A DNA stretch of 64,000 bases, taken from the NCBI GenBank assembly GCA_026018925.1, contig JAKSZU010000002.1, positions 51,573,337 to 51,637,336 of the forward strand, read 5' to 3'. Shown here piece after piece: positions 1 through 10,543 of the stretch (position 1 is the first letter of the stretch; every line of letters begins with the position of its first letter). The notes beneath the pieces were generated by a model. That model did not search any database. It was given only the letters and a program-made list of their open reading frames with translations, and had not been told where the DNA came from. The translations under genes and the position numbers were made by a program. The stretch comes from Tupaia tana. Lineage: Eukaryota > Chordata > Mammalia > Scandentia > Tupaiidae.

Positions 1-1149
1 CAGCCCAGTGGAGGGGCGGCTGCTCACTGAGTGATGGCCCAGTGGTGGACTTTGCTCAGGTGGTTCCAGATGCTTCCAGAAAGCCAAGTACACAGCAGGA
101 AAAAGGGACTGCTGGGAGCCTGGAAGGCCCCCCTGTACCTCCCTCTCACTGATCCGTCATGGCTTCCTGTCTTTCCTTCTCCTACCTGCTCCCATCCCAC
201 ACACCCCTGCAGATGCTCTGCCCATACCTGCACTCCCTCCCTGCTTCAGCCTCACTCCCACTGGGCCATTCCCTGGAGCTGACCTTTCAGCCCCATCTCC
301 TGAAGCCTCAGCAGAGCTACCCGGAGAAAGCAGCAACAGATTTCCCTGGCCTCCGGAGATGTGAAAGGGGGTTCTGGCCTTCACCATCTCTTTGGTGTTA
401 CGTGAACTCACCAAAGGGATCCTTACCCTTGCTGAATAAGAAAGATGTCATGTTGGCTAACATCGGCTAAAAGGGGATGGCAGAAGGCCACTGTGGTTCA
501 ATTCTGCGTTTCTCTTTGTTTGGAACCCTTTTTCTGCAGGGGCTGTCGTGGCATTAGTTTGGGAGTGTTTGCCCTGCTATAAAGGGGCCCTGTTGGCACG
601 CCCATGTGTGGGCGAGGATGCCCAGGACAGTAAGGGCTGAGTCACTGTGGCTGGCTGCGAACACTGGGGCTGGATGAGGTCATCAGCCACACCTTGCTGG
701 CCTCTAGTGTGGTCTGGTGACTCCTCGTGACTTCAGGCTTTCATCAGAGTCAGACCGGGAAGTGTTAGCTTTGTCATTAGTAAACCCACATAGCCTCTCC
801 CTTTCACCATGGAGAAGTCAAGGTCTAGGGGACAGAATCTTCAGCTCCTTTTTCCTCGTGTCAGCAGCTAAACTATGGCTGTCCTGGAGCTGGTATGCAG
901 AGGCTAGGTGAGAGCAAGAAGGGCAACAGGGCCAGGATAGCCTGCCCACCCCAGGCCACTGGAGGGGCTCCTTGAGGAGGGCCCTGGAGAGTACACCAGA
1001 GGAGGCTGAGCTGCCTCCTGCCCAACTGCCTGGCTATTGCCTGTTAAATCCAGCACGGTCCGAGGTTTCTTCTCCTGGTTCCATTGCACAGATCTCGATT
1101 GCGTTCTGCTAAGCTGGTAGTTTGACTTTGAAAGGCTTAACTATCTTAA
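1..1149. other. CCDC162 intron, nothing recognised
   Basis: GC-moderate unique-looking sequence. I found no exon with splice sites and no repeat I can name. Confidence 0.6.
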
Positions 1150-1212
1150 CTACTACATATATATTATTATATATACAATATAATATATAATATTATAATG
1201 TGATATATTTCT
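1150..1212. repeat. AT-rich low-complexity tract
   Basis: Alternating TA sequence (TATATATTATTATATATACA type). It lies directly next to the older SINE at 1217. Confidence 0.85.
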
Positions 1213-1216
1213 CTTT

Positions 1217-1441
1217 TTTATAATTGCCGGAGGGGGTATGTGCTTGCCAGAGAGAGATACAGAGAGAGAGGAAGAGAGAGAGAGCACCCTCCATTTGGCA
1301 TGGTCATGCCCAATTCCTCTTCCTCCATTTCTCCGCTCTGTTGGGATTTGGGGTATACAAACTTGCCTGTCATGTTTTTGAAGCTATGGAGGCTGGAATT
1401 TGAACTGCATTCAGACATGTGAGACCCAGTTGTCTTAACCA
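1217..1441 (-). mobile_element. tRNA-derived SINE, L-type, older copy
   Basis: The tail-side text (TTGCCGGAGGGGGTATGTGC) and head complement ending TCTTAACCATCTG mark a - strand copy. It abuts the + strand copy at 1443, so the two meet head to head. Confidence 0.7.
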
Positions 1442-1442
1442 T

Positions 1443-1650
1443 CTGCAGGTGGCATAATGGTTAAGGCCCTAGACTCCCACAGGGCAGACCACAGTCTGAG
1501 TCCTGAAATGCATGTGTGCCCAAAATCCTGAGAGGAGAACAGAGAAGGGATTGAGGTGTGGCCATCCCCCATGGTAGGTGATTTCTCACTTTCTATCTTT
1601 GTCTCTCCAGTGAGCACGTGTGCCCTATAGCAAAAAATATCTTCCAAAAC
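1443..1650 (+). mobile_element. tRNA-derived SINE, L-type
   Basis: Head with GGTGGCATAATGGTTAAGG (A box region) and an end CCCTATAGCAAAAAATATC. It is head to head with the preceding copy. Confidence 0.8.
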
Positions 1651-2172
1651 AAACAAACAAAAAATCACATCGTAGGCCCTGCCCTCCAAATATCGCACTC
1701 CCTCCCCTCCCGTCAGTAGCAGGTGAGCCACCCGCTTTCCCCACGCCTTCATCCCTGCTAGGTCTTTTCACTATTTGTCAGCTCCGCTAGCTTGCCTTAA
1801 TGACTTGCTTTGCAAAGCCTTTCCCTGAAGGTAAGTGGGGCACTGAAAGGATAGTGTCCTGGGTCCTTTGGGATAGCCAGTCAGAGCCAGGGAGACCACC
1901 CGTACACTCAGGGCAGCCTAGCTTCTACAGTGGAATGCCTCTGAGCTGGGAGCCAGCCGGACCTTGGAAGTGTCATTGATAAAGCTCACGTGAGATTGCA
2001 GGCGGGCTCCTAGGCCTGATCTCAGAAGCCCCCTTGACACACAGTGACCGAGACACACAGAGGAGCAAGCACACGTGGACTTGCAGGTCATTTAGACATA
2101 GGACGGATACATGGGCCTCTGTTTGTCCTCCCTGGCCCTGCAAATGTTCTGAGCGGCTGGAAAAAGGCTGGT

Positions 2173-2297
2173 GAGGCTAGAGTCAATGGCTTAGTATGGA
2201 GGGCGAACGAATGTGGGTCTGTGAGTCAAAGCAGCATGTGCCTGAGCCCTGGTGTGGTGAGGTTGCCTGCTGGAGCTGCTGTGAACGATGCTCCTTC
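2173..2297 (+). repeat. Diverged paralogous block A (5' flank of CCDC162 exon at 2306)
   Basis: About 125 bp immediately upstream of the exon at 2306 matches 5665-5788 at roughly three quarters of positions by eye. Shared landmarks include GAGGCTAGA, GTGGGTCTG, GTGTGCCTG and GCTGCCTGCT-like strings in the same order. The family is unknown; it may be an old local duplication or an unrecognised repeat. Confidence 0.6.
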
Positions 2298-2305
2298 CTC
2301 TTCAG

Positions 2306-2455
2306 ATCACTTTCAGGAAAGACCACCTCAATGCCTGCCTTGCCTCCCTGGGCTGCGATGTCATGGCAAGAGAACGCAGCAACTTCGAGACCTACTCCAT
2401 GTATTACGAGCACGTGCTGCAGCATGCTAGGCAGAGGCTCTGTCAGAAGGAGCAG
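2306..2455 (+). CDS. CCDC162: CCDC162 internal exon (window exon 1)
   Basis: A 150-bp exon in phase 0 giving 50 codons, beginning ITFRKDHLNACLASLGCDVM and ending RQRLCQKEQ. It is preceded by a pyrimidine-rich tract ending TTCAG and followed by GTGGGT. I recognise the translation as the CCDC162 family, whose members are long alpha-helical coiled-coil proteins of unknown function. The next phase-compatible exon lies about 1.45 kb downstream. The gene clearly begins upstream of this window, because I see no start codon context here. The identification rests on recalled family similarity plus synteny with CD164, and the exon limits on splice consensus. Confidence 0.85.
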
Positions 2456-2915
2456 GTGGGTTCCCAGAGAGAAAACTGCATTGAGGCATGGGTGGGCAGG
2501 GAGGCCCAGGGTCACGCCAAAGAGAAAAGTAAGGCAGAGCCAGGGTAAGGAGGAACGGTTCTCATTCAGGAAATGAGGGTGCATGGTACTCTCTGGGTTT
2601 CTCTTCTTATTGGCTCATTTTCTTAGACTCTGGTATTCCCAGTTGTGAAGGCAATAACTCCGGTAATACAAAAGGGAAAACATGCTTTTGAGGTGCCCAG
2701 AGGGGAATGTGGGAGTTGAGCAACAATGGGCTGGACCCCAGGGAAGGTACATGGCTGACCTTCCAACCCTCAACAGATACAAAGCACATTGTGCTGTTCC
2801 TAGCAAAGAAACCAGCGTCCCTGAGCGGACTCTGTCTTCAGTGTGCACATTATGGGCCAGTCACACTTATGAGACTCCTAAAGACACAGCCACACTGCAC
2901 GACACAGTCACTCAC

Positions 2916-3105
2916 TTAGCAACCATTTATGGAGCACAGATTGTGTGCTTTGGGAACTTCAAGTCAACCTTGGGTTTTTCTGCCCACATTTTTGTAGGAG
3001 GAGTTCAGCCTCTTTATTAGGTTCAAAATAGAAGTGCAGATTCAAGGAAGTAATCTGTAGCAGCCATTTGGAATTTCTAAATTGTTCTCCATTAAGATGC
3101 ACACA

Positions 3106-3139
<34 letters not shown>

Positions 3140-3250
3140 TATGCATATAATCTATCTGCCGCTAGGTTGCAGAGCTCAGTCATGATATGATCATGGAAAT
3201 CACTGCTCTAAAAGCCCCACTCACAGACTTGGAAGAGGAGAATCTAAATC
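2916..3250 (+). repeat. Partial tandem duplicate of a CCDC162 exon and its upstream intron (copy 1)
   Basis: This 335-bp block closely matches 4359-4673. It includes about 250 bp of intron, a (CA)n tract that is longer here than in copy 2, the acceptor CGCTAG, and the first 85 bp of the exon (3166-3250). It stops abruptly inside the exon and has no donor, so it is a truncated exon copy. The exon-like part keeps the same open frame with a few substitutions (for example Gly to Asp before MIME). If spliced in, it would lack a proper 3' end. Confidence 0.9.
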
Positions 3251-3353
3251 ACAAGCGCACATCCAAGAGTCACTCTCCCTCCTAGGTTCCCCGAGAATGT
3301 ACTTGTATTTTATAGTGGACAAAAGTACAAAAGTCAAAATCAAATGAAACATT

Positions 3354-3620
3354 GGGACCAGCAGTTAGCGTAATGGCTATGTCGCTGGACTCCCACGTAG
3401 TCGACCGCGGTTCGCGTCCTGGACCCGGTGGCTTAAACTCACGCCGGGCGCGTGTGCGTGCGTGCCCAAGATCCCGGGAGGAGAATGGAAGAGAAAGGAT
3501 TGCGGCGTGGCCATGCCCCCTGGGGGGTGATTTCCTGCTTTCTATCTCTCTGTCTCTCTCTGTCTGTCTGGCGAGCACACACGCCCTATAGCAAAAACCT
3601 CTCCAAAAAAGAAAAAAAAT
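3354..3620 (+). mobile_element. tRNA-derived SINE, L-type, complete, young
   Basis: A full-length copy. The head has an A box (TAGCGTAATGG) and a B box (GGTTCGCGTCC), and the body has CCCCCTGGGGGG. A perfect 16-bp target duplication AATCAAATGAAACATT flanks it at 3338-3353 and 3621-3636. A good reference copy for the family. Confidence 0.95.
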
Positions 3621-3907
3621 AATCAAATGAAACATTAAAGTAGCCAAGAATAAGTCTTGGATTTGCCCCCACGTGAGCCTGTCCCCATACTGAGTACTCT
3701 GTGTCAGTGTGGCTACCCAGAGGTTGCAGTCGTTCTTCAACGCTATGTCCAGTGGGATGACAAGCCTCGTCCTGGCTCCAGGCAAGCCTGAGGATCTCAA
3801 AGTGAGGCTCTATGAGCACAGATGGGGGTGTCTGGAGCATGTGCTGAACCGAGCCTCAGCTAGAAGAGAAAATGTCTGAGTTTGGTTGTGCACTGCTTTC
3901 TCATCAG

Positions 3908-3961
3908 GAATTAGATGCCATACAGAGAGGTCAGAGTTCACCTGAAGACAAGGCCGGTCAG
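3908..3961 (+). CDS. CCDC162: CCDC162 54-bp mini-exon
   Basis: A short exon too small to appear as an ORF. It has 18 codons reading ELDAIQRGQSSPEDKAGQ, flanked by a TTTCTCATCAG acceptor and a GTAGGT donor, and is phase 0 at both ends. It sits between the truncated exon copy near 3.2 kb and the full exon at 4.6 kb. Length divisible by three means skipping would keep the frame. The exon is supported by the splice signals and by a frame that fits both neighbours. Confidence 0.75.
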
Positions 3962-4358
3962 GTAGGTCAATTGCTACCAGAACATCTTCTTCTCCATTCT
4001 TCTCCGTACTCTCAGGGTTAGCCCGAAGTAGGACTTCTTAGCATCATTTGCTGTGTCACCTGTAGAAGTCCCAGCCATGAAGGGCCACTGCAGAAACCCC
4101 CAAGGAGTGTGCTTTCAACTCTTGTAAACGGTCCTTCTTGGTGGGCATTTTGTGTGGTTTTGTTTGTTTTTTTGTTTTTGTTTTATTTTTTTTTTGTCTT
4201 GTTTTGTTTTTGTTGTTACTGGGGGTAGAGGAGGGTTGTTGTAATTACTTGCTTTCTTTTGAGGCCAATTAAAGTACGTTCCAAAAAGAAGAGGTATTTG
4301 GGGGAGGCCAAGACAGCACTTTTTCCAACTAAAATGTGACTTTTTAAGGGTTGCTGAT

Positions 4359-4673
4359 TTAGCAACCATTTATGGAGCACAGATTGTGTGTCTGCTCTGG
4401 GACCTTCAAGTCAGCCTTGGGTTCTTCTGCCCATATTTCTGCAGGAGGAGTTCACCCTCTTTATTAGGTTCAAAACAGAAGTGCAGATTCAAGAAAGTAA
4501 TTTGTAGCAGCCATTTGGAATTTCTAAATTGTTCTCCATTAAGATGCACACACACACACAAATATGCATATAATCTATCTGCCACTAGGTTGCAGAGCTC
4601 AGTCATGGTATGATCATGGAAATCACTGCTCTAAAAGCCCGACTCACAGACTTGGAAGAGGAGAATCTAAATC
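4359..4673 (+). repeat. Tandem duplicate block, copy 2 (parent containing the real exon)
   Basis: This block is the counterpart of 2916-3250. It contains intron sequence, a short (CA)n tract and the first half of the complete exon at 4589-4756. The two copies start at the same TTAGCAACCATTTATGG and end at the same point within the exon. The 1.1 kb between them holds the 54-bp mini-exon and a SINE. Confidence 0.9.
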
Positions 4674-4756
4674 TCAAAAAGCAAATTAGAAAAGAGGTAC
4701 AAGAAGAATATGAAGAACTAGTTCAAGCTTTGTTTGCGACCTGTTTACACATAAAA
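4589..4756 (+). CDS. CCDC162: CCDC162 coiled-coil exon (complete copy)
   Basis: A 168-bp, 56-codon exon, phase 0 at both ends, starting VAELSHGMIMEITALKARL. It is strongly heptad-like (LTDLEEENLNLKKQIRKEVQ), as expected of a coiled coil. The acceptor is CCACTAG, since using the next AG downstream would break the frame. The donor is GTAAGT. Its first 85 bp and about 230 bp of upstream intron are duplicated at 2916-3250. The copy here is the functional one because only it keeps the 3' half and a donor. Confidence 0.85.
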
Positions 4757-4999
4757 GTAAGTGTCCTGTGTCAGACGCCTGGGCAGCCCTGTGAGGAGAG
4801 AGGCGTGACTAATGCTCACAGCGGCTGCACATCGAGGGATCAACAACAGAATGGGCTTTGTGGTAACGAGATTCTTGGGCCCCAGGATTTTCTACCTCTG
4901 AGTGTTAACTACAGAGAATCCACAGTGGGTGGGCACTATTTTACCATGTAGACACTGAATTGTGGATACCACTGAGGTTTATTTTTGTTTTGTTTTGCT

Positions 5000-5160
5000 T
5001 TAACTTTATTTATTATTATTATTATTATTATTTTTCAATTTGACCAGAGAGAGACAGAGAGAGGGAAAGTGAGAAAGGAAGTCACCAGGTCTGGGACTTG
5101 AACCATGGTGGGCCATGTGGAAGTTCAGTGCCCTTAACCACCGCACCACCTGCTGGTCCC
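5000..5160 (-). mobile_element. tRNA-derived SINE, S-type
   Basis: AT-rich tail with (TTA)n, then AATTTGACCAGAGAGAGAC, ending ACCACCTGCTGGTCCCT: a short-form copy on the - strand. Confidence 0.85.
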
Positions 5161-5664
5161 TATTTTTGTTGGTTTTTGGGTGTTTTTTTGGTTTTGTTTT
5201 GTTTTTTACTCTAGGCTAGTTGTCATTGGATTACAGTTGATATGTGTAGTTCTGCCACTCTGCATCCCCATGAATTTCTATGAATGCTTTTTCTATTGAG
5301 TGCATCTCTCCATGTGGGGAAGCGGCGTCCTGGGCCAGGCCACACTCCTGGGCAGGCGGCAGCCGGCACCTGCTGCAAACTCGCTGAGAAGACTCAGAAT
5401 CGGAATGATCTTTCCAAGACATGCCCAACCCTCGGCATGCCTGCCTTTGTCTTCCGTCAGTGTCAGGGAGCTGCTGCACTGTCTGTGAAGACCTGCCTGT
5501 CCCAGAAGAGGAGCAAGGGGGTGCCCATGTGTCTGCAGCACTGTGGGAGCCAGTTGCTTTCTTAGGGTGTCAAGCAGCTGTGAGATAGATGTCCCCTTCC
5601 TAAAGTGGGCCATCAGGGAGCCTGGTCCAGCTGCCGTGCAAGTGTGAATTTTAGTACAAACGTA

Positions 5665-5788
5665 GAGGCTAGAACTGATGGTTTGGTATGGGGGTAGACA
5701 AAAGTGGGTCTGAGAGCCAAGGCAGCGTGTGCCTGGGGCCCTGGTGTTCTGCGGCTGCCTGCTAGAGCCGCTGTGAAGAGATCTCTTC
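5665..5788 (+). repeat. Diverged paralogous block B
   Basis: This is the second copy of the block at 2173-2297, in the same orientation. It is followed by a CTCTTTCACAG acceptor-like string at the position where the first copy has its exon acceptor, but the sequence after it is MIR-like and not exonic. Confidence 0.6.
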
Positions 5789-5804
5789 ATATCTCTTTCA
5801 CAGT

Positions 5805-5872
5805 AAAGTACATACAGTAAAGTACTTACAGAAAACTGTAAGTCACCAAATATGAATGTTATTATTAATATT
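5805..5872 (+). mobile_element. MIR 3' fragment
   Basis: TAAAGTACTTACAG and later TTATTATTAATATTATAATT match the 3' part of MIR elements. It is similar to 11240-11310 for the same reason. Confidence 0.4.
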
Positions 5873-6429
5873 ATAATTGCCCCCTACACCTACAGCTTCC
5901 CCCAACACTACCCTCGCCCCTGCTATTGGATGCACCCTGAGCTGGCCCCACTGTGGTCCTCACTTCCTGGTCTCTCCCTGCAGTTCCAGAGTGATCAGTA
6001 GAACTGTTAGGTTAATAGGAGCTCCCACAGTTGCTCTGCCTTGGCCTGGTCAGTCAGAGAGGATTGCAGATTTCTCCTTACCTTCAAAGTATAAGTGCTA
6101 AAAACTATTAGACCATCAAAACCACAATGTACTGGGGCTGGTGCCATGGGAGAGACGGAGCAGACAGTGAAGGCAGCAATTTGTGGAGCTATCTTTCAGG
6201 CGTGAGACTGGGGTGCTATTTCTCAAGTTCCTTTAGCTTCTGCCAGATTCCTAGATAAGAAGTAGAGTCTCCACCTCTCCCAGGCTAAAGTGGTTCCACC
6301 AGCCCCTAAAGTAGGGAGCTCCTGTTCTATTCCATGGCTCCCTGCCTTGGCTCCCAGCTGGGTGCTATCCTAACTTCCTCTTCAGGGAAGTGGTTCAGGG
6401 CTGAGAGGATACCTCTGTCCCCACTTCTC

Positions 6430-7290
6430 ACCCGAGGACACTTAGGATCCTGTAACAAAATACCATAGATTGGGTGGCTTATGGAACAGAAATTTATTTT
6501 CTCACAGTTCTGAAATCAGGGTACCAGCATGATCTGTTTCTGGTTGGGGTTCTCCTACTGATTTGCAGATGGCGGCCTTCTTCCTGTGTCCTCACTTGGC
6601 AAAAATAAAGAAAAGTCTGTTTCTCCTTGTCTTTTTTTTTTGGACAGATTTTTGCTATGGGGTACATGCACTCTCCAGAGAGACAGAGAGACAGAAAGCG
6701 AGAAATCATCCCCCAGGGGAGATGACCATGCCACAATCGCTTCTCCTCCATTCTCCTCCCAGGGTCTTGGGCACACATGCATATACAACACACACACACA
6801 CACACACACACACACGCCCACGTTAGTCTGAAACTACTGGGTCTGGGACTTGAACTACAGTTGGCCATGTGGGAGTCCAGAGACAAAACTGCTCCAGCAT
6901 CCCCTGGCCCCTCTTTCTCCTCTTCTTATAAGCTAATAGTAGTATCAAAATAAGAGCCCCGTCCTCATGAGCCTGTTTTTCAAAAGTTTATTTCCTCAGG
7001 GTGAGGTCACTGCCAAGAGAGCGTACACACCACAATCCACTCCCAGCCTCAGCTGGCCAGGACCATAGGCACATGCATGCCTAATGTGCACAGGGTGACT
7101 TCGGATTGTGAGCCCAGAACCATCCCATTGGCTTCAGTCTCTTGGACCATTGAATCACCATTGCAGCTATGCCTGTGGCTTCATTTATAGCCTAAATTAC
7201 ATCCTAGAGAGTCTATATCCAGACACTGCCATACTGGGGGCTAGAGTTTCTACATATGAACTTAGGGGAGACACAATTTAGTCCATAGCG
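6430..7290 (+). mobile_element. MaLR-type LTR fragment (MLT1/MST-like), interrupted by a SINE
   Basis: The sequence around 6455-6610 (AACAAAATACCATAGATTGGG, then TCACAGTTCTGAAAT) and again around 7200-7290 (CTTAGGGGAGACACAATT) is the wording of mammalian MaLR LTRs of the MLT1/MST group. A SINE occupies 6631-6911. The subfamily is uncertain and the copy is heavily mutated. Confidence 0.5.
6631..6911 (-). mobile_element. tRNA-derived SINE, L-type, with CA microsatellite
   Basis: Starts TTTTTTTTTGGACAGATTTT and ends CCCCTGGCCCC. A (CA)n expansion sits at about 6789-6814 where other copies have a GTGTGCGTGCGTG-type body. It interrupts the MaLR-type LTR. Confidence 0.85.
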
Positions 7291-7775
7291 CAGGATCTGC
7301 CATTGTATTTATCATTAGTCAAGCTGTTTCATCATAAGCCATTATCCATAAACCATTCAGAGCAGGGTGTTTCCTAATGAGGTTTCTGCTGGAGCCAGCC
7401 TGGTTCCCTCCTCCACTTTATTTATACTGAATGGAGTTCCTTGTTACTGGCTTTACCTACAGTGTTTTGTCTGATCAGATTCTGCTCGGAGTCAACCTGG
7501 CAGCAAAAACCCATGATGCAACTTCCCAAGTAGCCCTTAGCAAAGAGATAGGGTCAGCGGATTTTCTACCTGCGGCCTCCCACTGTCCTCCCAGTTCAGC
7601 TTGCCGCAGTGTTGCCAGGCAAGGCATGATCTAAGATGTGCGGGATCTAAATGATGAATCCAGGTGGATGGAAAACAAGGCTCACGGGGCCACCAGTGTG
7701 GCTTCTGTGTAAATCTGGGTGGACGTTTTCTTAATGTGAAGTCACCTCCAAATATTATGTTTTAAAAGGCAAAAT

Positions 7776-8017
7776 GGGACCAACAGATGGAGTGAAGGTT
7801 AAGGTGGCTAAATCCTACATGACCGACTCCACAGTTCTAGTCCTGGACATATTACCTTGAAAATCATGCCAGGTCCATGTGCCCAAATTCTGAGAGGAGA
7901 ATGGAGGAAGGTGAATTGCAACATGGCCATCCCCCATGGGCGGCGATTTCTCACTTTTCCTCTGTCTGTCTCTGTCACCGGCAAGCACATGCACCCTATA
8001 GCAAAAAGAAAAAAATT
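7776..8017 (+). mobile_element. tRNA-derived SINE, L-type
   Basis: Diverged head (GGGACCAACAGATGGAGTG) and end CCCTATAGCAAAAAG. The duplication AAAGGCAAAATGG flanks it (ending 7777 and again near 8018-8030). Confidence 0.85.
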
Positions 8018-8100
8018 AAAGGCAAAATGGCTCCTCCTCAACTGCCCTTCATGCTACCCGAACTCTTTGTATTTCCTTGATTTGAGTCTGCAATTTGCAG

Positions 8101-8253
8101 GAGAAGCTGGACGAGAATCAGCTTAATTTGATCCAGAAAGTGTGTGAGCTCATCAGCGAAGTGAAAACGGAAGGGATTGACAACATAAAGGACCTGAAGA
8201 AAAAATGGGGCTCTGCCAGACCTGATGAAGGAATGAAAGAAAGCCCAGCCAAA
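8101..8253 (+). CDS. CCDC162: CCDC162 internal exon
   Basis: A 153-bp, 51-codon exon, phase 0, beginning EKLDENQLNLIQKVCELISE and ending MKESPAK. The acceptor is CAATTTGCAG and the donor GTACGT. It is rich in Lys and Glu with regularly spaced Leu, Ile and Val, and continues the helical character of the previous exon. A SINE insertion ends only about 80 bp upstream (7776-8017) without disturbing the acceptor tract. Confidence 0.87.
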
Positions 8254-8494
8254 GTACGTGATCTCATTTAGCAATGGGATAGCAGCATTTCATGCTAGCG
8301 TCTGACCCCGCTATGCACCCTGTTACCATTCCATCTGCTTTCCCTGAGAAAGTATTGCATCAGCCATTTTACAGAGCACTGGGACTGTGCAATTGTGTCA
8401 TCTTCTGGAAGGCGGGTTTGTGATGTTAGGATCCTAGCCCTTCCCAGGGAAATGTTGGAGGGCTGCCTTTTCTGAAAGTGAGCCTTCTTAGCAG

Positions 8495-8626
8495 GAGCAG
8501 CTGCGGGCCTTGGAGCAGGACAACTGCAGCTTGGCTGCCTTGGTGTGCAAAGCAAGGAGCCTGGGTCGCTGGAGGCTGGCCGTGCAGCAGACGCGCTTGC
8601 AGAGCCAGCTGAGCAGGGCAGAAAAG
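8495..8626 (+). CDS. CCDC162: CCDC162 internal exon
   Basis: A 132-bp, 44-codon exon, phase 0, beginning EQLRALEQDNCSLAALVCKA and ending LQSQLSRAEK. The acceptor is TTCTTAGCAG and the donor GTGAGC. It is separated from the preceding exon by an intron of only 241 bp, the shortest in this part of the gene. A long open frame on the opposite strand here (8295-8909) is a shadow of this GC-rich exon and is not annotated. Confidence 0.87.
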
Positions 8627-9065
8627 GTGAGCACTGGGGAGGGAGGCCCTGCCCCTGGGTGGCTGGCCTCTGAGCCTCCCTGACTGCAGCTGCTGCACTG
8701 GTGTCAGGTGACAGGCCAACCAACGGAAGGATCTGGCAGTTGGCGATTTTTCGGGGAGCAGGCCAAGTCAGAGCCTGGGGAGAAGTAGGAAAGAGGCAGA
8801 AGCAAATGATGAGGAAGAACTGCTTAGAGAACGCAGCACAGGGACAGTGAAAGATGGAGGAAAGGCTTGAGGTTGCGTTCTCAAAATACTCCCTGTCTTC
8901 TGGTTTCATCCTTGACTGAGGAAGATGAAGTAGCAGAAATAATAAGAGGAAAATCTACTTTGGAGCAAGTGAAAACCAAAGCACATCTACATAGCCGTTT
9001 GGAAACTTTCACTTACTATTTCTGAAAGTCTTTATTTACTCTGGTCTGCCCCACTGTTCTCTTTT

Positions 9066-9142
9066 TTGACAAGGTTTCTCTCATGAGAGATAGAGACAAA
9101 GAAAGACAAAGACAAGCACCTCCAACAGGGTGCTCACACTGA

Positions 9143-9180
<38 letters not shown>

Positions 9181-9305
9181 GCCCAGCCTCAGCCAGCCTG
9201 GATCACAGCCACTATGTACAGGGGTGGCTCTGAGACATGAACCAGGGACCTCTTGTGGGTCGATCCTACCAGTGTTGTGTTACTGCTCCACTGCTGGTCC
9301 GGCCC
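9066..9305 (-). mobile_element. tRNA-derived SINE, old copy with CA microsatellite
   Basis: Tail side TTGACAAGGTTTCTCTC and head side CACTGCTGGTCCGG. A long (CA)n tract at about 9143-9178 expands the body. Confidence 0.7.
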
Positions 9306-9381
9306 CTGTCACACTGTTCTTAAAGTCACAGTGATCAGCAGGAGTTCCACTCTACAGGAAGTTTTAAAGAAGGATGGGTGG

Positions 9382-9642
9382 GGGCCAGCAGGTGGTGTCG
9401 TGATTCAGGTGCTGGGCTCCCAGATGGCTGACTGGTTTACGTTCTGTACCCAGAAGCTTGAAAATCATGCAGGGCACATGTGTGTACACACCCACAATCC
9501 CAGGAAGAGAATGGAGGAGCAGGGACTGCAGCACAGCCATGTCTCGTGGGGGATGATTTTTCACTTTCCCACTCACTAGCTCTCTCTCTCTCTGGCAAGC
9601 ACACCCACCCTATGTCAAAAACCTAAAACAAAACAAAACAAG
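9382..9642 (+). mobile_element. tRNA-derived SINE, L-type
   Basis: GGGGCCAGCAGGTGGTGTCG head and a CCCTATGTCAAAAACC end. The short duplication AAGGATGGG flanks it (near 9369 and 9646). Confidence 0.85.
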
Positions 9643-9742
9643 AACAAGGATGGGCGATGAAGTGGTTTAGGTACTACTTGGAAAACCAAAAATATGGGAA
9701 GAATACTCACGTGCTACCTTGCTGTGTTTGGGATGTTTACAG

Positions 9743-9895
9743 GAATTGATTCAAAGTAAGAAAGAATGTTTGAGCTTGAAGTTGACGGCAGAACAAGAAG
9801 TGGGTTTATTTCGTCAGGAGATACTGGCTCTCAGGCAGGCCCTGGCCAGGGCTCAGGCTGACAACGTGAGGATGTGGAAGCAGCAGCAAGAGCAG
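9743..9895 (+). CDS. CCDC162: CCDC162 internal exon
   Basis: A 153-bp, 51-codon exon, phase 0, beginning ELIQSKKECLSLKLTAEQEV and ending VRMWKQQQEQ. The acceptor is GATGTTTACAG and the donor GTATCT. Leucines and alanines recur at heptad-like spacing (LALRQALARAQAD), consistent with a coiled coil. A SINE insertion at 9382-9642 lies in the intron immediately upstream. Confidence 0.87.
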
Positions 9896-10284
9896 GTATC
9901 TGACCCCAGAACCGCTTCCCCACCCCTCTTGCTGAGCATACCCTACAAAGCTGCAAGTGGCAACTGAAGCAGCACTGTGGCTGCCAATGGCAGTGTGTGG
10001 CGCTCCATGTGGGGCACCGAGCAGATGGCACAGCCAGGAGATGGCCAGGCATCAGCCTCCCTCCTTGCCAGACTGGGAACTGAAGGCAGGAGCCATAAGG
10101 CTTTTGTTCTTACTCGTACCTGGCTAAGTTGATCAACAATTACCCACAAGCCAGGTCACTGTTGTGCGTGTGTGTGCCCACTCACATACATACATGTGTT
10201 ACGCCGAGGATCGTTTTACCAAAGGGTGTCTTGGAATCTAGGTCTCTCTGTTTGAGCACAGGCCTTTCCTGGTCTAAGCACATT

Positions 10285-10543
10285 TTTTTTTTAAATTCTT
10301 TTTTAAAGTTTGTGCTTGCTCACTACAGAGAGAAAGAGAGAGCTAGTTGGTAGGGGAAGCATCCCCCATAGGGGACAGTCACACCACAATCCCTTTTCCA
10401 TGTCTCCCTCCTTTTCAGGATTTTGGGCATGAATGCACATGCACCCAAAGTGCTTTTCGAGCTGCTAGGAGCAGAACTTGAATCATGTGTTCGGCTATAT
10501 GGGATCGGCTGCCGTAACCACCAGGTCACAGGCTGGCCCCCAG
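10285..10543 (-). mobile_element. tRNA-derived SINE, older variant
   Basis: TTTGTGCTTGCTCACTACAG at the tail side and GGTCACAGGCTGGCCCCC at the head. It is more diverged than the young L copies. Confidence 0.75.

Noticed and set aside
3354-3430. A tRNA gene at the SINE heads
   Set aside because: A and B boxes are present but the heads do not fold as a full cloverleaf with matched acceptor arms, and they are joined to SINE bodies in dozens of copies.
8295-8909. 204-codon open frame on the - strand
   Set aside because: It lies opposite the CCDC162 exon at 8495-8626, whose frame, splice sites and coiled-coil residues are convincing.
9066-9305. CRISPR-like array from regularly repeated short motifs
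   Set aside because: The repeats are CA/GA microsatellites inside SINEs without unique spacers; the sequence is mammalian.
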